From: Aphelocoma coerulescens
Taxonomy: Eukaryota > Chordata > Aves > Passeriformes > Corvidae
Assembly (NCBI RefSeq): GCF_041296385.1
Contig: NC_091013.1
Location: forward strand, 33,454,001-33,518,000
DNA: 64,000 nucleotides
Direction: 5' to 3'
This document shows, piece by piece, positions 13,791-26,891 of this stretch. The stretch's first letter is position 1; every line of letters starts with the position of its first letter. The notes beneath the pieces are model-generated. The model was given only the letters and a program-made list of their open reading frames with translations, had not been told where the DNA came from and made no database searches. Made by a program: the position numbers and the translations under genes.

Positions 13791-15673
13791 TTATTAGGGG
13801 AACATCTCTATAGACAGGCTAGTTCACTTCATACCCTACTAAAGAAGTATGATATGCCATGATAAAATGTGGCATAAAGATTCAAGATGATCTGTTAGTG
13901 TTTTTTTTTATTTCATCAGCACTTCATGTCACCTTGGATCTATCATCACATATTAGCAATATATTTGCCCTCCACATCTTTTAGGCAGATCCCAAAACAA
14001 ATTTTATCCTCAATTTGTGATTTCTGGTTTTGTTATGAAACCTTCACACCATTCTAAAGTCTAGGAAATGCAAATATATGTAATTAGTTCAGCTTCTTGG
14101 GAAAGCCATACTTACTCCTCTCCCACACATCTGTGTAATGAGGTGTGGTTGTGAGTCTGAGCTTAAGAAGATTAAAATCATCATGGCCAACCAGAAGACG
14201 AAATCAATGAGGTATATCTTGTCTGACAGCATTTGTTCTCATGAATTGTTTGAATGGTTCTGATACAAATATTCTACTAATGAGATAGACTTATACAAAA
14301 CTAGTGAGGTTTACTGCACAAAAATTAATGTGTTAGGACTGTTGAAATAGGTTTTGCAATATTTGTGGTTACAGTTTCTGTATTTTATGAAACATTTAAC
14401 ATATTGTAAACTCACTTCCGACAATTATATGCTTTTTTGCCTTGCAAAAAGCAAATTCAAGGCTTAAGGACATTTTTGTTAAAATACCTTTTTATTGCTC
14501 AAATCTGCCTGCTATAGAAATGTTGCATAAAATAAAACAAAACACTTTGCATATTTTTGAAAAAAACTGTATCTACCCATTTTTTAGACTACATTGCATT
14601 TGTATTTGGTCTAAACAAATCAAAGAAATTAACAGATATGACAGAAATTAACTGTGATTTATTTTAGCTCCAAAATGTTTCAAATTAAATAACCTTTACT
14701 GAGTCTTTATTCTCTTGCTTTTTCTTAGTGAGGATTCAGGAAAGGAAGTTGCTTGAATGTTATTTCCATTAATGTCCTTACTCCCAACCCTCACAAATGG
14801 TATCTCGGGGCACTTCTCTTAGATTTTATTTTCTTCCAAATGTACTCTTTTATTTTGGTTAAAGCACAAGATAAAAGGAAATGACATTTTATGGTAGAGA
14901 TTAATCAGCTCATTCTTTAATAATTTCATCAGAGCACACTCAACTATTTTAAAAGCCCTTGACTTTGCTAAAAAGCCAGATGTTGCACAAAAAAGAGTAT
15001 GTTCCACCCTGTTCCCCTCTTTTTCTCTTCACTTTGAGATTCCAATTCTTGTGCCACACAATGTAATGATAGAGAACTCATGTATAGAAGTTCACCAGGA
15101 CAAAGGAGCAATGTAATTGCATTTTGAATTAAGAAGTAGAAGGATGTTTCCTGTGCACTAATGATTATTTTTCATTATGAACTCAGCAGATGCCTCCTGA
15201 TAAAAGGCTGTTAATGACGTAAGGCCAGTAAACTTTCTACCACAAACTCTGTGCTACAGGCTATACAATCTAAAAGAACAGCAGAGAGTGGACATTTTCA
15301 TTCCAGCAGGGTGCACTTGGAAATTTCCCTGCCACTATGAAATGTTAACCAAATGCAAATGAGGGGGAAGATGAAGCCTGACAAGCCCTCACTGCCATCA
15401 TAGTGCACTACAGTGTACAGGCCTTTCTACCCCAAAGAAATCACAGATCTGAGCTCTTACGTGCTCATTACAAGGAAAACTTTTATAAATGGGTCTAGTT
15501 TTAAGTGCACTAGCAAACTAAGGTTAAATAAAATGCATCTTATTCTAAGTGCATCCATTCTACAGTATGTTAAAGCTCCCATATAAAAAGCATTAGAAAA
15601 ATAAGTAATATATAAATATACCGCTCTGGATTGTCACAGATATATACCAACATTTGTAATGAAATGAAAGAAA
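13791..15673. other. OCA2 intron segment, nothing recognised
   Basis: Intronic AT-rich DNA. No coding exon, RNA gene or repeat family is recognised on either strand. Confidence 0.6.
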
Positions 15674-16064
15674 ATCATAGAATTATAGCATGGCCTGGGT
15701 TGGAAGACACCTTAAAAATCATCTAGTTCCAACCTCCCTGCAGTGGGCAGGGATAACCTCTCACTAGACCAGTGTCATAGGTTAGCAAGCATAGTTCCTC
15801 AGAGCAACCAGCAAGCATAGTTCCTCAGAACAACCAGGTTCCTCAGAGCTCCATCCAGCCCAGCTTTAAACACTTCCAGGGATGGGGCATCCACAACTTC
15901 TCTAGGCAATCTGTGCCAGTGTCTCACCATCTTCACAGTAAAGACTTTTCTAATATCTCATCTAAGCCTACTCTCTGTTTGGAGCCATTATGGTCTTGTA
16001 AATGGTCTCTCTCCATCTTTTTTATAGGCTCCCTTCAGGTACTGGAAGGCCCCAACAAGGCCAT
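15674..16064 (-). mobile_element. CR1-type LINE 3' end, minus strand, with internal tandem duplication
   Basis: Read on the plus strand the block starts with AATCATAGAATTATAGCATG, the reverse of the CR1 terminal repeat. TGGGTTGGAAGACACCTTAA, the CTCCATCCAGCCCAGC segment, GATGGGGCATCCACAACTTC and AGGCCCCAACAAGGCC follow, all typical of CR1 in reverse. It is therefore a minus-strand copy, sense to OCA2. Within it, 15784-15835 holds two copies of a 26-bp unit plus a third partial one, a local duplication not expected in the family. Confidence 0.92.
15784..15852. repeat. 26-bp tandem duplication inside a CR1 copy
   Basis: Units at 15784-15809 and 15810-15835 differ at one base (AGAGC against AGAAC). 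A partial third copy, beginning GTTCCTCAGAG, follows. The unit derives from the CR1 segment that normally occurs once, so it arose after insertion or in the source copy. Confidence 0.85.
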
Positions 16065-17118
16065 CCTGAGGAGACCTACCAGATGGAGAAGATGGAAAAA
16101 GTAGAGTGTGGGGAGGCAGGTAAGCACCACTAGCAGGATGTTTAAACACGGGCTAAGCTACATGACCAGTTCACAGACGTTTTAAGTCAGTCAGAAGCAT
16201 CACTATCTGTTACAGATGGCAGACAGCCTTAAGGAACTTCCAGCTAAAAGGTCAGAGCTTGAGAAAGTCAAGTTCTCAATTACTAAAAATTAACTACATT
16301 TTCAGAAATTTCTTTGAGAAAGACACATTAGTGCAGGTGTTGTGATGTAATCCATACCATCATGAGCGTTACTGAGGCCTGTGTTGGGAATAGGAATTAG
16401 AGTGACTGAAATGAAGGAAAAACAGAAATAAATCACCAGATTTTTTTTAATTATGAAGATAATTAACTATATTCATATTTTCAACAAGTGGGCAAAAACT
16501 AAGATGGTTGCTACACTAATTTCTGTCTCTCTCCTCCCATCTCCAACTCTGCAGCAGAAGAGATGGATTGCTACCCCAGGAATGTAAGCATGCAAAGAGG
16601 TCCACACTTAGCTGGCAACAGAACACAGAAGGGTAATAGTCCTTTGAACAGCTTGGACAGTCAAACAGTTGGTTTAAGTGTCATCAAGTGATTCTGAACC
16701 ATACCTAAGTCCCACCAGAGAAACACATTATTAGCTTTCTAAAATATCAGGATTATTTTTTCAGATATGTTTAAGACATTTTTCCAAGTTAGCTTATTTC
16801 TCTGAATTTGGCCTTTCCAGCTAAGGTCAACAGAGTTTTGTTATGCCTCAGAAAGAGAATGCACTTTAATGCATTTCTACTGTAGCATTATGAAACAAAA
16901 TCTGAAACAAAAGCTAGGTACTAATATCCTTAGAGTGCCAGAGATGGAATATGAGTATTTCTTGAGTGGAATAATTAGATAGGGTTTTTTTCCCTTTGCC
17001 TTTAGCAAGTCATTCTTTAGATAATTTCCATAGTACCAGAAAAACAATTCATCTATATGATGACATTTAGTTTTGAAACTCTAATACTTTTCTCCAGCCT
17101 TTATTATCAGCAAGCAGT

Positions 17119-17135
17119 AAAAAAAAAAAAAAAAA
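17119..17135. repeat. Poly(A) tract, 17 bases
   Basis: An uninterrupted A run, seen directly. Confidence 0.8.
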
Positions 17136-17337
17136 CAAAACTGGCTTAATAACAAACACAGAAAAAGAAAAAATAAAACCACAAATACTTTTAAAATTGT
17201 TTAGTAATATTTAGTAGTATATGTCAAACACAGAAATCCTCCAGCCCAGCACTCTTTTATAGACTTTACTGGGACTAATCCTTTCCTTTTGCTTTACTAG
17301 ACTTTTTAAAGACATGTGGAATAAAACTGATACCTCA

Positions 17338-17443
17338 CAACAAAAATAAACAAACAACCAACCAAACAAAACCACAAACAAACAAAAGCCCCCAACAACC
17401 CAAACTAACACCCCCCTACAGAAGCTCCCCAACCCAACAAAAC
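17338..17443. repeat. AAC/ACC-rich low-complexity tract
   Basis: This is an irregular array of CAAAC, CAAC and CCCAAC words that almost lacks G on the plus strand. It gives an 84-codon minus-strand frame rich in Val, Phe, Gly and Trp that is an artefact of composition. Confidence 0.75.
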
Positions 17444-20400
17444 TTGATTTATTTTTCAGGAGCAAGTTTGGTACCTTCTCCCATAAAAGCAGTTCTTAGT
17501 CACTATCAATTTAAAACCACTCTCATTACCTAACCATTATTGTTTTAGCCTATTGAGCTGCTATTTTTCTGTTTTAAACTTTAGAGTAGCCCTATTTAAG
17601 TTACCTTCATTGAAGCTGAAAAACTACAAGTAATGATCAGGAAGTTTTAATTCAGGTGTTTTACTAGTGTTGTTTATGTTAATGCGGTTCCCCTGAATGT
17701 AAATATAACCAGGAATATAATTTTTTTTTAAAGTTATAAAAATTTACTGCTAAGTTCAAGCAGCAAAAAAGCAAGGAAAAACAGTAAATACTACCACATC
17801 TTTTGTGTGAAAAATACTGTCTAATTTACACAAGAAAATAAAACCCTATATCCTATTCCATAAAAAGCACTACTTCCTTTGAGCAGCTCTAAATTCAAAT
17901 GCATTATAATGAAAATAACATAAACAGTAAAGACTCCTTTCTTCTGATTGTGCTGGGAGACACCAGGATAATCTGTTTGAAACATTATCTAGTTACAGGG
18001 AAAATCACTTTGCCAGTTCTATTAAAAATATCTAATTATTTGAGAAAATTAAATGTCCTGTAAAAACATATTCTGATGTGACTCCAAATGTCTGTATGAT
18101 GCCTTGGCAGGCAAACATGGAGCACTGGATAAATCAATAAAGCTCTAGCTGAGGAAAAATTAATATTTTCTCATAAGAAGGCTTGTTAATCAGGGCACAT
18201 ATGGCAAATGTGTATAAGTTTCATACCAACAATGTTCTCTGAGTTTCCCAGATTTCATACCTCTTTCTACCATCTAAGTTACCTTTTTGTTTGGAACTCT
18301 TGCAAATTGTTTTGCAAAACATTGTTTGGAGATACAGAATTTCTCCAATCAAATACTCTCAATCCGGCACTGAATAATTCTGGTAATTGCAAAAATACCC
18401 TATTTAATTAGAAAATCACTTTCTAATTTCAACAGTATTTGAATAAGACTCTACTTCAGCAACTATAGTGACTATCTAATCAAATTGAGAATGTTGTAAT
18501 TAACTAGAAACTTGGCATTTGATGAATCTGAATGAAGCTGAAAAAAGTAGTAATTTTTTGGAAAACAAAACCAATTTATATCAGCACATAAGACATTACA
18601 CATGTGAAAATTCAGATATGTGTTGCTCAATATAAACAACTGTGTATGAACTTTGTATCATCTCCCAGGTGGAATAGAAACAGAAAATGAGTTAAGACAG
18701 TTTGGCTCTTTTTCTCTCCAAGTCAAATTATAAAAAGCATGTAAATGAGCAAGCACTTCACTAATTCTTCTCTTCTTAGAATCACCTCTGCTTGCCTGGA
18801 CTTGATCCCTTCTCAAGCTCTTTTTTCTCCCTGCTCCCACCAAATCATTTATCCACAACTTTGGACACACAGTTTGTCAGAACAGGACTATCTTCTCCCA
18901 TTTCTTCACGAGCTCAAATGCTGTTCCTGGGCACACAACTTGTACTGTGAAATGAATCACCTTCTGAGAGCTGTTTCCCTCCATTGACTACAATGAAAGC
19001 CAAGTATGGAAATAAAGATAACACTGTAGAATGGAAAAGTGAGGTGAGATAAATCTTGCCTTTACTGACAAGCAGCTCCATCAACACCAGAAAATAATGA
19101 AGCCTTATTTCCTATCTATTTGTGTCTCAAGTTTGATTGACTTTCTGTCTAGGTAGAAACCTTTCTTCTATAACTTATAATGATGCTCACCTACATGGAT
19201 TTTTTTGGTGTGTAAAGAAGTGTGGCCTCAGACTGCTCTTTCCCTCAGTGAGAATATTAATAGGGTTTCTTTCCTCTTCCCAGACACCAACTTTGATGAC
19301 ATTTCAGGGATTTTGATTATACTTGAGACATCAAGCCCCCTTTCCCCACCATTCTCTCCCCTGCCAAAAGTGTTTGAAGTTGATAAGCACATTCAGAAGT
19401 TATTAGGTGGAAAACACGGTGACACGTTCACAGCAATACGATCGTACAGAAAAGCAGATGAAAAGTTAGGCTTTGATGAAAAGAAAGGAACAAAAAGCTT
19501 TTCAAAGGCTTTTTTTTTTTTTTCCAGAAACATACTTGTTACAAGGAGTAAACTATATGACTCAGGAAGGATTAGAGCAAGGCATCTAGCTTTGAATGTG
19601 CTTCCATTATGTAGTTCTAGTCTCCAATATTATCAGAGTGCTTATAGGCGTGGGAAGGTAACAGGGAAAAGAAAGAAATGTGAAGTTAAAATTTGGCACG
19701 AATTAGCATACATTTTGAAATTTTGTGTAATTCCTAAGGAATGGTTAAGTTATACAGAAAAACTAAAATTCCTTTATTAAAAAAAGAAAAAAATATTATC
19801 ACAATTTAATTTTAAATTTCAACATGATTTAATTTGAGCACTGCTGTTGATACCTCCACAGTATATACTTCAGACTTCAACAGGCAGTAGAAAAGTGAAG
19901 TTCTATTTACTGAAATATTTTTAAAAGCTGTATGACTTAATGAATAATCTCTAAGAAAGTTCAAAGACTTCCAGATTTTAATCAGTTTACTACTCAGATG
20001 TATACCTATTGAACATGAAAACATTACTTGAGTAGGGAATAATGTATAATTATGGCTCAAAGTGATAATACTTCTGCATGTAGTTTCTATTCTGAACAGT
20101 TACATATTCTAAATACTGTTCAGAAGTCTCACAAAGCCAAAAATTAATATTCCATCAGTTTACCTCATACCTGAAAACTCCAATTATTCTTAAGATGAAG
20201 AATAATATCTGCCAAAATATAAAGAACAAGTGAACTGTTTTTATGTATCGGCTGAAATTATTAAGGATGGAAAATGTATTTGAAGACTTTTTTCTAAAGG
20301 CAACTATATTATTAGTTTGCACCAAATGTACTGTGCTCTGGTAGTTACAATGGCAATAAACAACTTGCACGTGTGTCCCTGAAGTAATTTATTTAATGAT

Positions 20401-23400
20401 AAGCTTCAGCACATATTTAGTGTTTCAAATTCTTCTATGCATTGACATACTAATTGCTAGCACTTCAGAATACACACTGACTAAATATACTTTGTGTCAG
20501 AAGAATGTACTCAGATTTGTGGTACAATATTGAAAACATGGGATAATCTTAGTAACCATTTAACTGAGGAGATATTTATTCTGCAGTCTGAATAGAGCAC
20601 TGAGACAACACTGAAGGCCATGTAAACATGAGAAGTGATTGAAGATGTAACCAATGGCTTTTTGAATGTCAGTATACCAGATATAAAGCTTCTTCTCCTT
20701 GGAATGCATGTACATGCATTTGTGGCAGAGAAAGGAAATTAGTTCATGCTGTAAGTCAAAAAGCCCTACGGGGCCAATGAGAAAGTTATACATTACCTTC
20801 TGCCTATTTCTCCTTGAAAAGAGCATAAATCTTGTGCAGTATTCACAGCATCTGGTGGGATCAGCTCTACAATCTAATGCAGGTCATGTAGTTTTCCTCT
20901 ACGTTAGTGTATAATAGCAAAAAATTATTTCCTCAGTAAGCTGTAATGTAAACTACTACAACCAAGAGGAGATTCCATTTCAAGCCTCAGCTTGGCCCTC
21001 TTTTTTTTTCTTCTGCCAGCAACACAAACTTTAAAAAGACTTGATAACAATAGAACATTTCATTTGGTTGCCAAGAAAATCATTCTCACTGGAGTCCCCT
21101 GAACTGGCCTCATAAGTGAAATTAGAAGCAATGTTCCTTTCTCTTCCTCCTGGCAAGTCACTGGTTTTGACATGTCTTCCTGTACTATTCTTGGCCTTGG
21201 AGGCCTCTTCATCTTCCGGCTCTCCAATGATCTCTACTTACATGTGTGTCACTGTGTCCTCTTGCCAAAGAGATGCTGTTCTTGACCCTCTTCTCCCACT
21301 TCCCTTGCCTCTCACTCTGGATAATTTCACCACAGAATACATGGAATTCAGCAATGACTCCTGTGCTGAAAATTCACTGATCCTGCTCCCTCCAATTAAT
21401 CTAACCTCACTCTCTTCAAATCAAAGTTCAGTGCACTCCTCTGCCAGGTCTTTACTGATGTGTAGCTATCAGTTTACTCTACATGACAGCCAGCACCATT
21501 CTCTTTTTTTTACCCCTGCAAATCTTTCAATTTAATTCCTTTTCTCATAGCACTATCACTCCTTATCCTCACGTATCATTTTAGTCAGTTTGGACTCACA
21601 TTTCAAGTTACCTCTAAAGCTCTTGCAGATTAGCTCTGCTTAAGTGTTCTTTCCTGACTATTCACATAATTAAAAGGTTAACTTATGGCTCTCCCACCTC
21701 CGTCTCTCGATGTTTTCTTTGTCTTCAAGAAATACCAAGGATTATTCTCCAAATCCAAAAGTTTAATCATTGCACGATTCTCTTTGCATCTCTTCACTGG
21801 GTCTCTTCTTACAAAAGCACAAGTATTGTCAGGTTACATAGATTAGTAATGTAAATCCATCTATTCACACTGTTTATTCACAGTGCAATGTTTCCAGCTG
21901 CATCCTGGTGTTAGCCCTCATCAGCATTTGTTATATTTCAAGTTAGTAGCTTACTCCCAAAAAGCTTCCTAGCACTGGTAGGCATCCCCCAAACTGCCTG
22001 TAAAGTCACCTTTACAGTATTCTTCCACTTCGTTTTGCCCTGGCACAACTGATAGTACCAAACATCTTCTTTGCAATTCAGTATTACACTTCTTTGTGTC
22101 TCTCTCTCAGCTGGACTAACATCACCGAACTTGGGGTGTTCAAAACTAAGGCACTCTGAGCTAGGCAGCAACCAACACAGCTATCGCAAAGAGATAAACA
22201 CATACACACATAAATAAGCACTGAGGTCCCTATCTATCTTCAGATCAACTCACACATTTTTCCCCCTACACTCAGTAAGTCACCCGATAAAACAGTTGAC
22301 TTCTTTCTACAAACCTTGTGCTTGCTTGTCCCTAAAACATGCAGCAACACCTCTGCCCTAAAGAGAACAAGCACAGGATGACAATGGAGTTCTCACATGT
22401 GCAGACACAAATCACAAAAGGTCAGTTATTCCTGACTGAAGGGAAGCCACCTGCAGTGCTAGACAGAACTGGTTTCAAAGCAAAATAAAGAGAGCAAAAA
22501 AGATTTCCAGATATCTGATGTATGTGAAACGCTTTATGTATGGTTAAAATGCAAAGGAGATAAGAGCTACAGCTGGATATGAATGATTGTAAATGAAAAA
22601 CAGAAAGGAAACTGCTCCCCCATTTCTGATCAATGCCACTACTTATCTGTACCAGATTCCTCCTCACTTTTCTTAAAGAAAGAGATTTGTTTTTCTGTTT
22701 GCCATTCACAGATATTTCCTTGCACACCTCCATGACCATTTGTAGTGTATCATCTTTCACTACTAAACTGGCTGTCGAGCTTTAGGAATGGTACTCCCCA
22801 ATTCAGTGCCCCCACCAAAACTTTCCACACCACAGGCCACTCATCTTTTCCCCACCACAGCAAGTACAGGGCAGGTCAAACACCTCACCTTAGCAGCCTA
22901 AATTAGCCTTTTCTTTGTATTCATTACTACCGAACAATCTTATACCCAGACTAAAAGTTGGTTGGACAGGTACCATGTTTTTGATCAGTGTTTTACTCTG
23001 CCTTGCTTTTTAACTGTGCAGGGCCTTGACAAGAACTTTTATCTGGGGTATCAGCAAGTGCACAACTCAGCACAACAGACCTGGGTGGAATAGGCAGCCT
23101 GGGGTTGAGAACATGCACATTAATGCAATCCTCATGACACTACCTGCACAGTAACTGGGCCTTGTACTAGCATGGCATGAACCAGAAGCACAGTATATTT
23201 CCAAAAGAAGTGCTTACCAGAAGAAACACACCAGACTTCAAAAACTCAATTAGTATCAAAAGAACAATAAAATATTCTGCAATAATGAAAGATTTTGCCT
23301 TGACTGTTTCAGTTCACAATCCTGGGAATCAAGAGCAATTTAGCTACTAAACATTGTGCTAGCCTCAGGAACTGATAGATAGCTCCTACAGCCTGGGGAT

Positions 23401-25395
23401 ACGACCTTCTGTTACATGAGTTTATACACCTGCAACTTATATGGTAATGTATGTTTCTGTAAATTCCATTTAAATTCAACAAGCATTGAAAGAAAAGAAA
23501 AAGGTGGTATCAGCAACTAACAGATGCAAATATTGCTAGATTAACCAGGTCATTTTGGTCCCAAAGCTAGACAAAAGGCCCAAGAGCCATTTGCTGTTCT
23601 ATAAGCAGCCTTGTAAACACCTATCAGCAAGGTACAGCTCCATCTGGCAGAAGACAATTTCTTGCATTAGAATTCTTGTATTACCTCCTGGCTTACACCA
23701 TGCTACTGAACCATCTCACAAGCTCTGTACATAATCCAACAGTGCCTACAGTGACACTCTGAATGTTTGCATTAAGAAAAAAATGTGTCCTTTCACAGGA
23801 AGAGATAAAACAAATGCACAAGATATTCTCAAAATATCATTAAAATGCATAGGAAATACAGTTTCTTGTTCAACAGTTAATTAGGACTCATATTCTCTAC
23901 ATAAATCCCCAACCTTTAAAGAGGCATGAGCAATATCAAGAGTTTATCAAAAGGGCATGGTCTGGCCTAGTTCTGCCCTTCCTCAAATTCTTTGAAGAAT
24001 GCCCATTAGCTTCATCTGAGACATATTAGGCCACCAAAGTATATTTTCAGCAATCACAGTCTCCTCCAGTTCAGTCTCCATTATTCCCACCTAACTCAGA
24101 AACAAGGTTAAGAGCCATGGTGTGGTCAGCACAAGAATGAAATGGCACCCCCCTATCCAGAGCACATATTCCGTCTCTGTGTTTCAGCCAGTCCAGTTCA
24201 TGGGCCCTCATCCCCATCATTCATCAGTCCACTTAGAGCCTGAGGCTTACTGGGAGTGGTAACTGCCTTTACCTCAAAATGCTAAACACAGCCACCTCCC
24301 ACACTGAGGGCTCATGAAAAAAACAGGTATTTTGCCAGTCTGAGGGTTTGTTCTGTTTTCTCTGAAGATGCTTAAAGGGTGTAGATGTGCTCAGCTTGGG
24401 TTTCCCAGTCTTTGGAACACAGGCCTGCTGGTTTCCCATATTCTGCTGCGACTGCCATGAATGGTGGGATTTTGTTTTTTACAGCATGATGGTTTTCCTG
24501 GGGTGTCACCAGTTACACCACAAATCATAGATGATCAATGTAGATGGTGTGGACAGGTCTGAGCTAGCCCTGTTAAGTCTTCAAGCAGAGGTACCAGCAG
24601 CAGTCTAGTCCCAGCATCATGGAGCTCAGTGCATTCCACTTCATTAGCCATGAAATTGGGATTACACTGCTACAGCTGTTCAAAGTCAGAAACATCTGCA
24701 TTACACCAAAGTTCTCTGACATGTCCTGAACTGTGGGATTCAGCTTCAGATTCATCCACCTAAAACCAGGTGCCCACTAGGAAGACAACTTATGGGAGAT
24801 GGCTAAGGTCTCACTGCAGTCAGTGGAGATCCAGCCAACGCAACAAGTGGAAACTGCAGAGGTGTCTCTTTCATCCTGCTCTGACACCTGTGTTTGCTAA
24901 AATAAGGAGCATTTTAGAGATAGCAAAAAACTCCTGAGGAGAACACAGAATGATTTTTTTTTTAATTGTTTAAATAGACGGACAAAGTTAAACTTGGAGG
25001 GTCTTATGTTGATTTACAGGTCTTTTATAGTGGAACTGTGCCCTTGCTCCACCATGAGTTTGGATAAAGATGCATAAAGCAGAGGCTGTCTCTTTGTAAA
25101 AAGTCACCTTTTTATGACAGCAAAATTGAAAAATAAGTCAGACCAGTGTATCCTCTCCCACTGTCACCATATCCAAGTGCCCCCATTGTTATCTAATACT
25201 TACTTGCAAAGCAGTCCCATTCACCACTCATCTCTAGAGTAGTAAACAACCCTTTTAACCCTTTCAGTATTTGGATTCCTCTTTATGCAAGGATGTCTTC
25301 ATTTTACAACTCTACATACCAGGAATTTTCATGTGCTTACTGTGAAATGTGTACTCTCTATCTGTTGTGATATACAGGGCCCTTAAATTGCATGT

Positions 25396-26188
25396 TGTAG
25401 TGGTTTGGTCTAAAATGCCCATTACTGTTTATCTTCTGTGAGATAAGAATTAGGAGAAACGCAAAGCAGGCACCAAACTTGAAAGAATATAAAGAAGTTT
25501 ATTAACAGACCTAAAAGAGGGAAAGAAAAAAAAATTATACCACCTTCAGAACTCTCCTCCTCCCCCCACCTTCCTCCCTTCTCCCACTGACAATGTAAAA
25601 AGACAACCCTTAAGATGTTCAGTCTGTTTACCACTTCCATAATAACCTTGTTCAGCCCATTTAGAAGGAGGAGTCTCTTTTTGCTCGTGCTATGAAAACA
25701 GTATCACAACAAGGCAGCCACCCACTTCCAAATATTGTTCAGTCCATTTAGGAAGAGGAGTCTCTCTGCTCGCATGTGAGTCCCTTCCCCCGACTTGCAG
25801 CTTTTCCGCAACTGCTTTCAAGGGTCCACTCTTGAAGATTTTTGGGGTACAATTTTAAGGTTGAGCCATTCAGAAACAAAAAAACAGAGGCCCTTCTTCT
25901 TCCCTGGGAGCAAAGGGTCTTCCTCATCTTCATCTTTAAGACTATCTCTGGGAGCATCTCTAGGAACTGAGGTTTTCTCCTTTCCCGTTTGGAGCAAAAG
26001 TCCTCATCTGGTTCATCTCTCTCTGTCCAAACTTCTCATGAAATTACAGCTGCGTCAGCATCTGCCTATCTCAGCGCAGGTGTTTTTGCTTACGAGTTGA
26101 ACACTCCACCCCCCATATCTTCATGAAATTACAACGGGATACTCTGATATATCATAGCTTCACAACAGAATTTCAGCTTTAAGCATCT
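25396..26188 (-). mobile_element. ERV LTR, left (minus-strand) arm of a head-to-head palindrome
   Basis: This 793-bp arm begins TGTAGTGGTTTGG and is the reverse complement of 26491-27267, with about ten substitutions, one extra block of about 17 bases and a one-base indel by hand alignment. In its own orientation it ends in the LTR terminus CCACTACA at 25396 and carries an AATAAA signal at 25503-25498. On this side no primer-binding site follows the terminus; the neighbouring sequence is ordinary intron. The arm is sense to OCA2, so its polyadenylation signal could act on OCA2 transcripts. Open frames in this arm are mirrored in the other arm and are not genes. Confidence 0.88.
25498..25503 (-). 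terminator. LTR polyadenylation signal AATAAA (left arm, sense to OCA2)
   Basis: This is the mirror copy of the right-arm signal, with the same downstream GT-rich element. It lies in the last OCA2 intron on the OCA2 strand, so use of it would remove the final exon from the transcript. Confidence 0.7.
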
Positions 26189-26490
26189 CCTTTCTCTCTT
26201 CCCTCAGGTTTTCAGCTCTTCACAGCAATAAAAGGGTTAATCTCACCTCGGCCTTGCAGCTTTGCAGCTGGAATGTTGAATTTTTCTTATCGCAGTGGAG
26301 GCGGGGAGAGCCAAGCCGCCCCGGCTGCCCACAGCAAGGCAGTGGCGGGGGGTTCCACGGCTGGAACAGGCCCATGGCTCCCAGGATGGCCGTGGCCCGG
26401 CCCGGCCTGGCCCAAGCAGGGACTGGCCGGGCCCGCTGGCCCCTGCACGGGGCCTGCAGCCACCTGTCCCAGCGCCATAAACGAGAGAGA
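26189..26490. repeat. GC-rich spacer between the two LTR arms
   Basis: This 302-bp spacer is not shared between the arms. Its first third is AT-rich, with CAGCAATAAAAGGGTTAA, and the rest (about 26287-26480) is very GC-rich with repeated GGCCCGGCCTGG-type words. Such GC-rich blocks are common in songbird LTR U3 regions, so it may hold the original U3 start of one of the LTRs. The open frames here in four phases are Pro/Gly/Ala-rich and compositional. Confidence 0.7.
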
Positions 26491-26891
26491 AGATGCTTAA
26501 AGCTGAAATTCTGTTGTGAAGCTATGATATATCAGAGTATCCCGTTGTAATTTCATGAAGATATGGGGGGTGGAGTGTTCAACTCGTAAGCAATAAGCAG
26601 ATGCTGACGCAGCTGTAATTTCATCAGAGGTTTGGACAGGGAGAGATGAACCAGATGAGGACTTTTGCTCCAAACGGGAAAGGAGAAAACCTCAGTTCCT
26701 AGAGATGCTCCCAGAGATAGTCTTAAAGATGAAGATGAGGAAGACCCTTTGCTCCCAGGGAAGAAGAAGGGCCTCTGTTTTTTTGTTTCTGAATGGCTCA
26801 ACCTTAAAATTGTACCCCAAAAATCTTCAAGAGTGGACCCTCGAAAGCAGTTGCGGGAAAAGCTGCAAGTCGGGGGAAGGGACTCACATGC

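Larger units (their letters stand above)
16065..25390. other. OCA2 intron segment, no gene recognised
   Basis: About 9.3 kb of intron. A 17-base A run (17119-17135) and an AAC/CCA-rich low-complexity tract (17338-17443) are present. CT-rich single-strand bias near 21.1-21.7 kb produces a 139-residue open frame without recognisable domains. The part from 24.1 to 24.9 kb is less AT-rich than its surroundings but matches no family I can name. Confidence 0.55.

Noticed and set aside
13085..13862. Small protein genes suggested by several open frames
   Set aside because: All fall inside a CR1 copy and correspond to its decayed reverse-transcriptase end and 3' UTR.
19205..19780. 191-codon open frame, the longest in the window
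   Set aside because: It has no recognisable domain, runs through a homopolymer T tract and includes ordinary AT-rich sequence. It lies antisense within an OCA2 intron. Length alone is not enough in AT-rich DNA.
21116..21535. 139-codon open frame on the plus strand
   Set aside because: It comes from a CT-rich stretch that avoids stops. No domain, splice context or repeat of a known family is recognisable.
26254..26550. Overlapping Pro/Ala/Gly-rich frames in the GC-rich spacer
   Set aside because: Open in four phases at once, as expected from high GC content. There is no sign of selection for coding.
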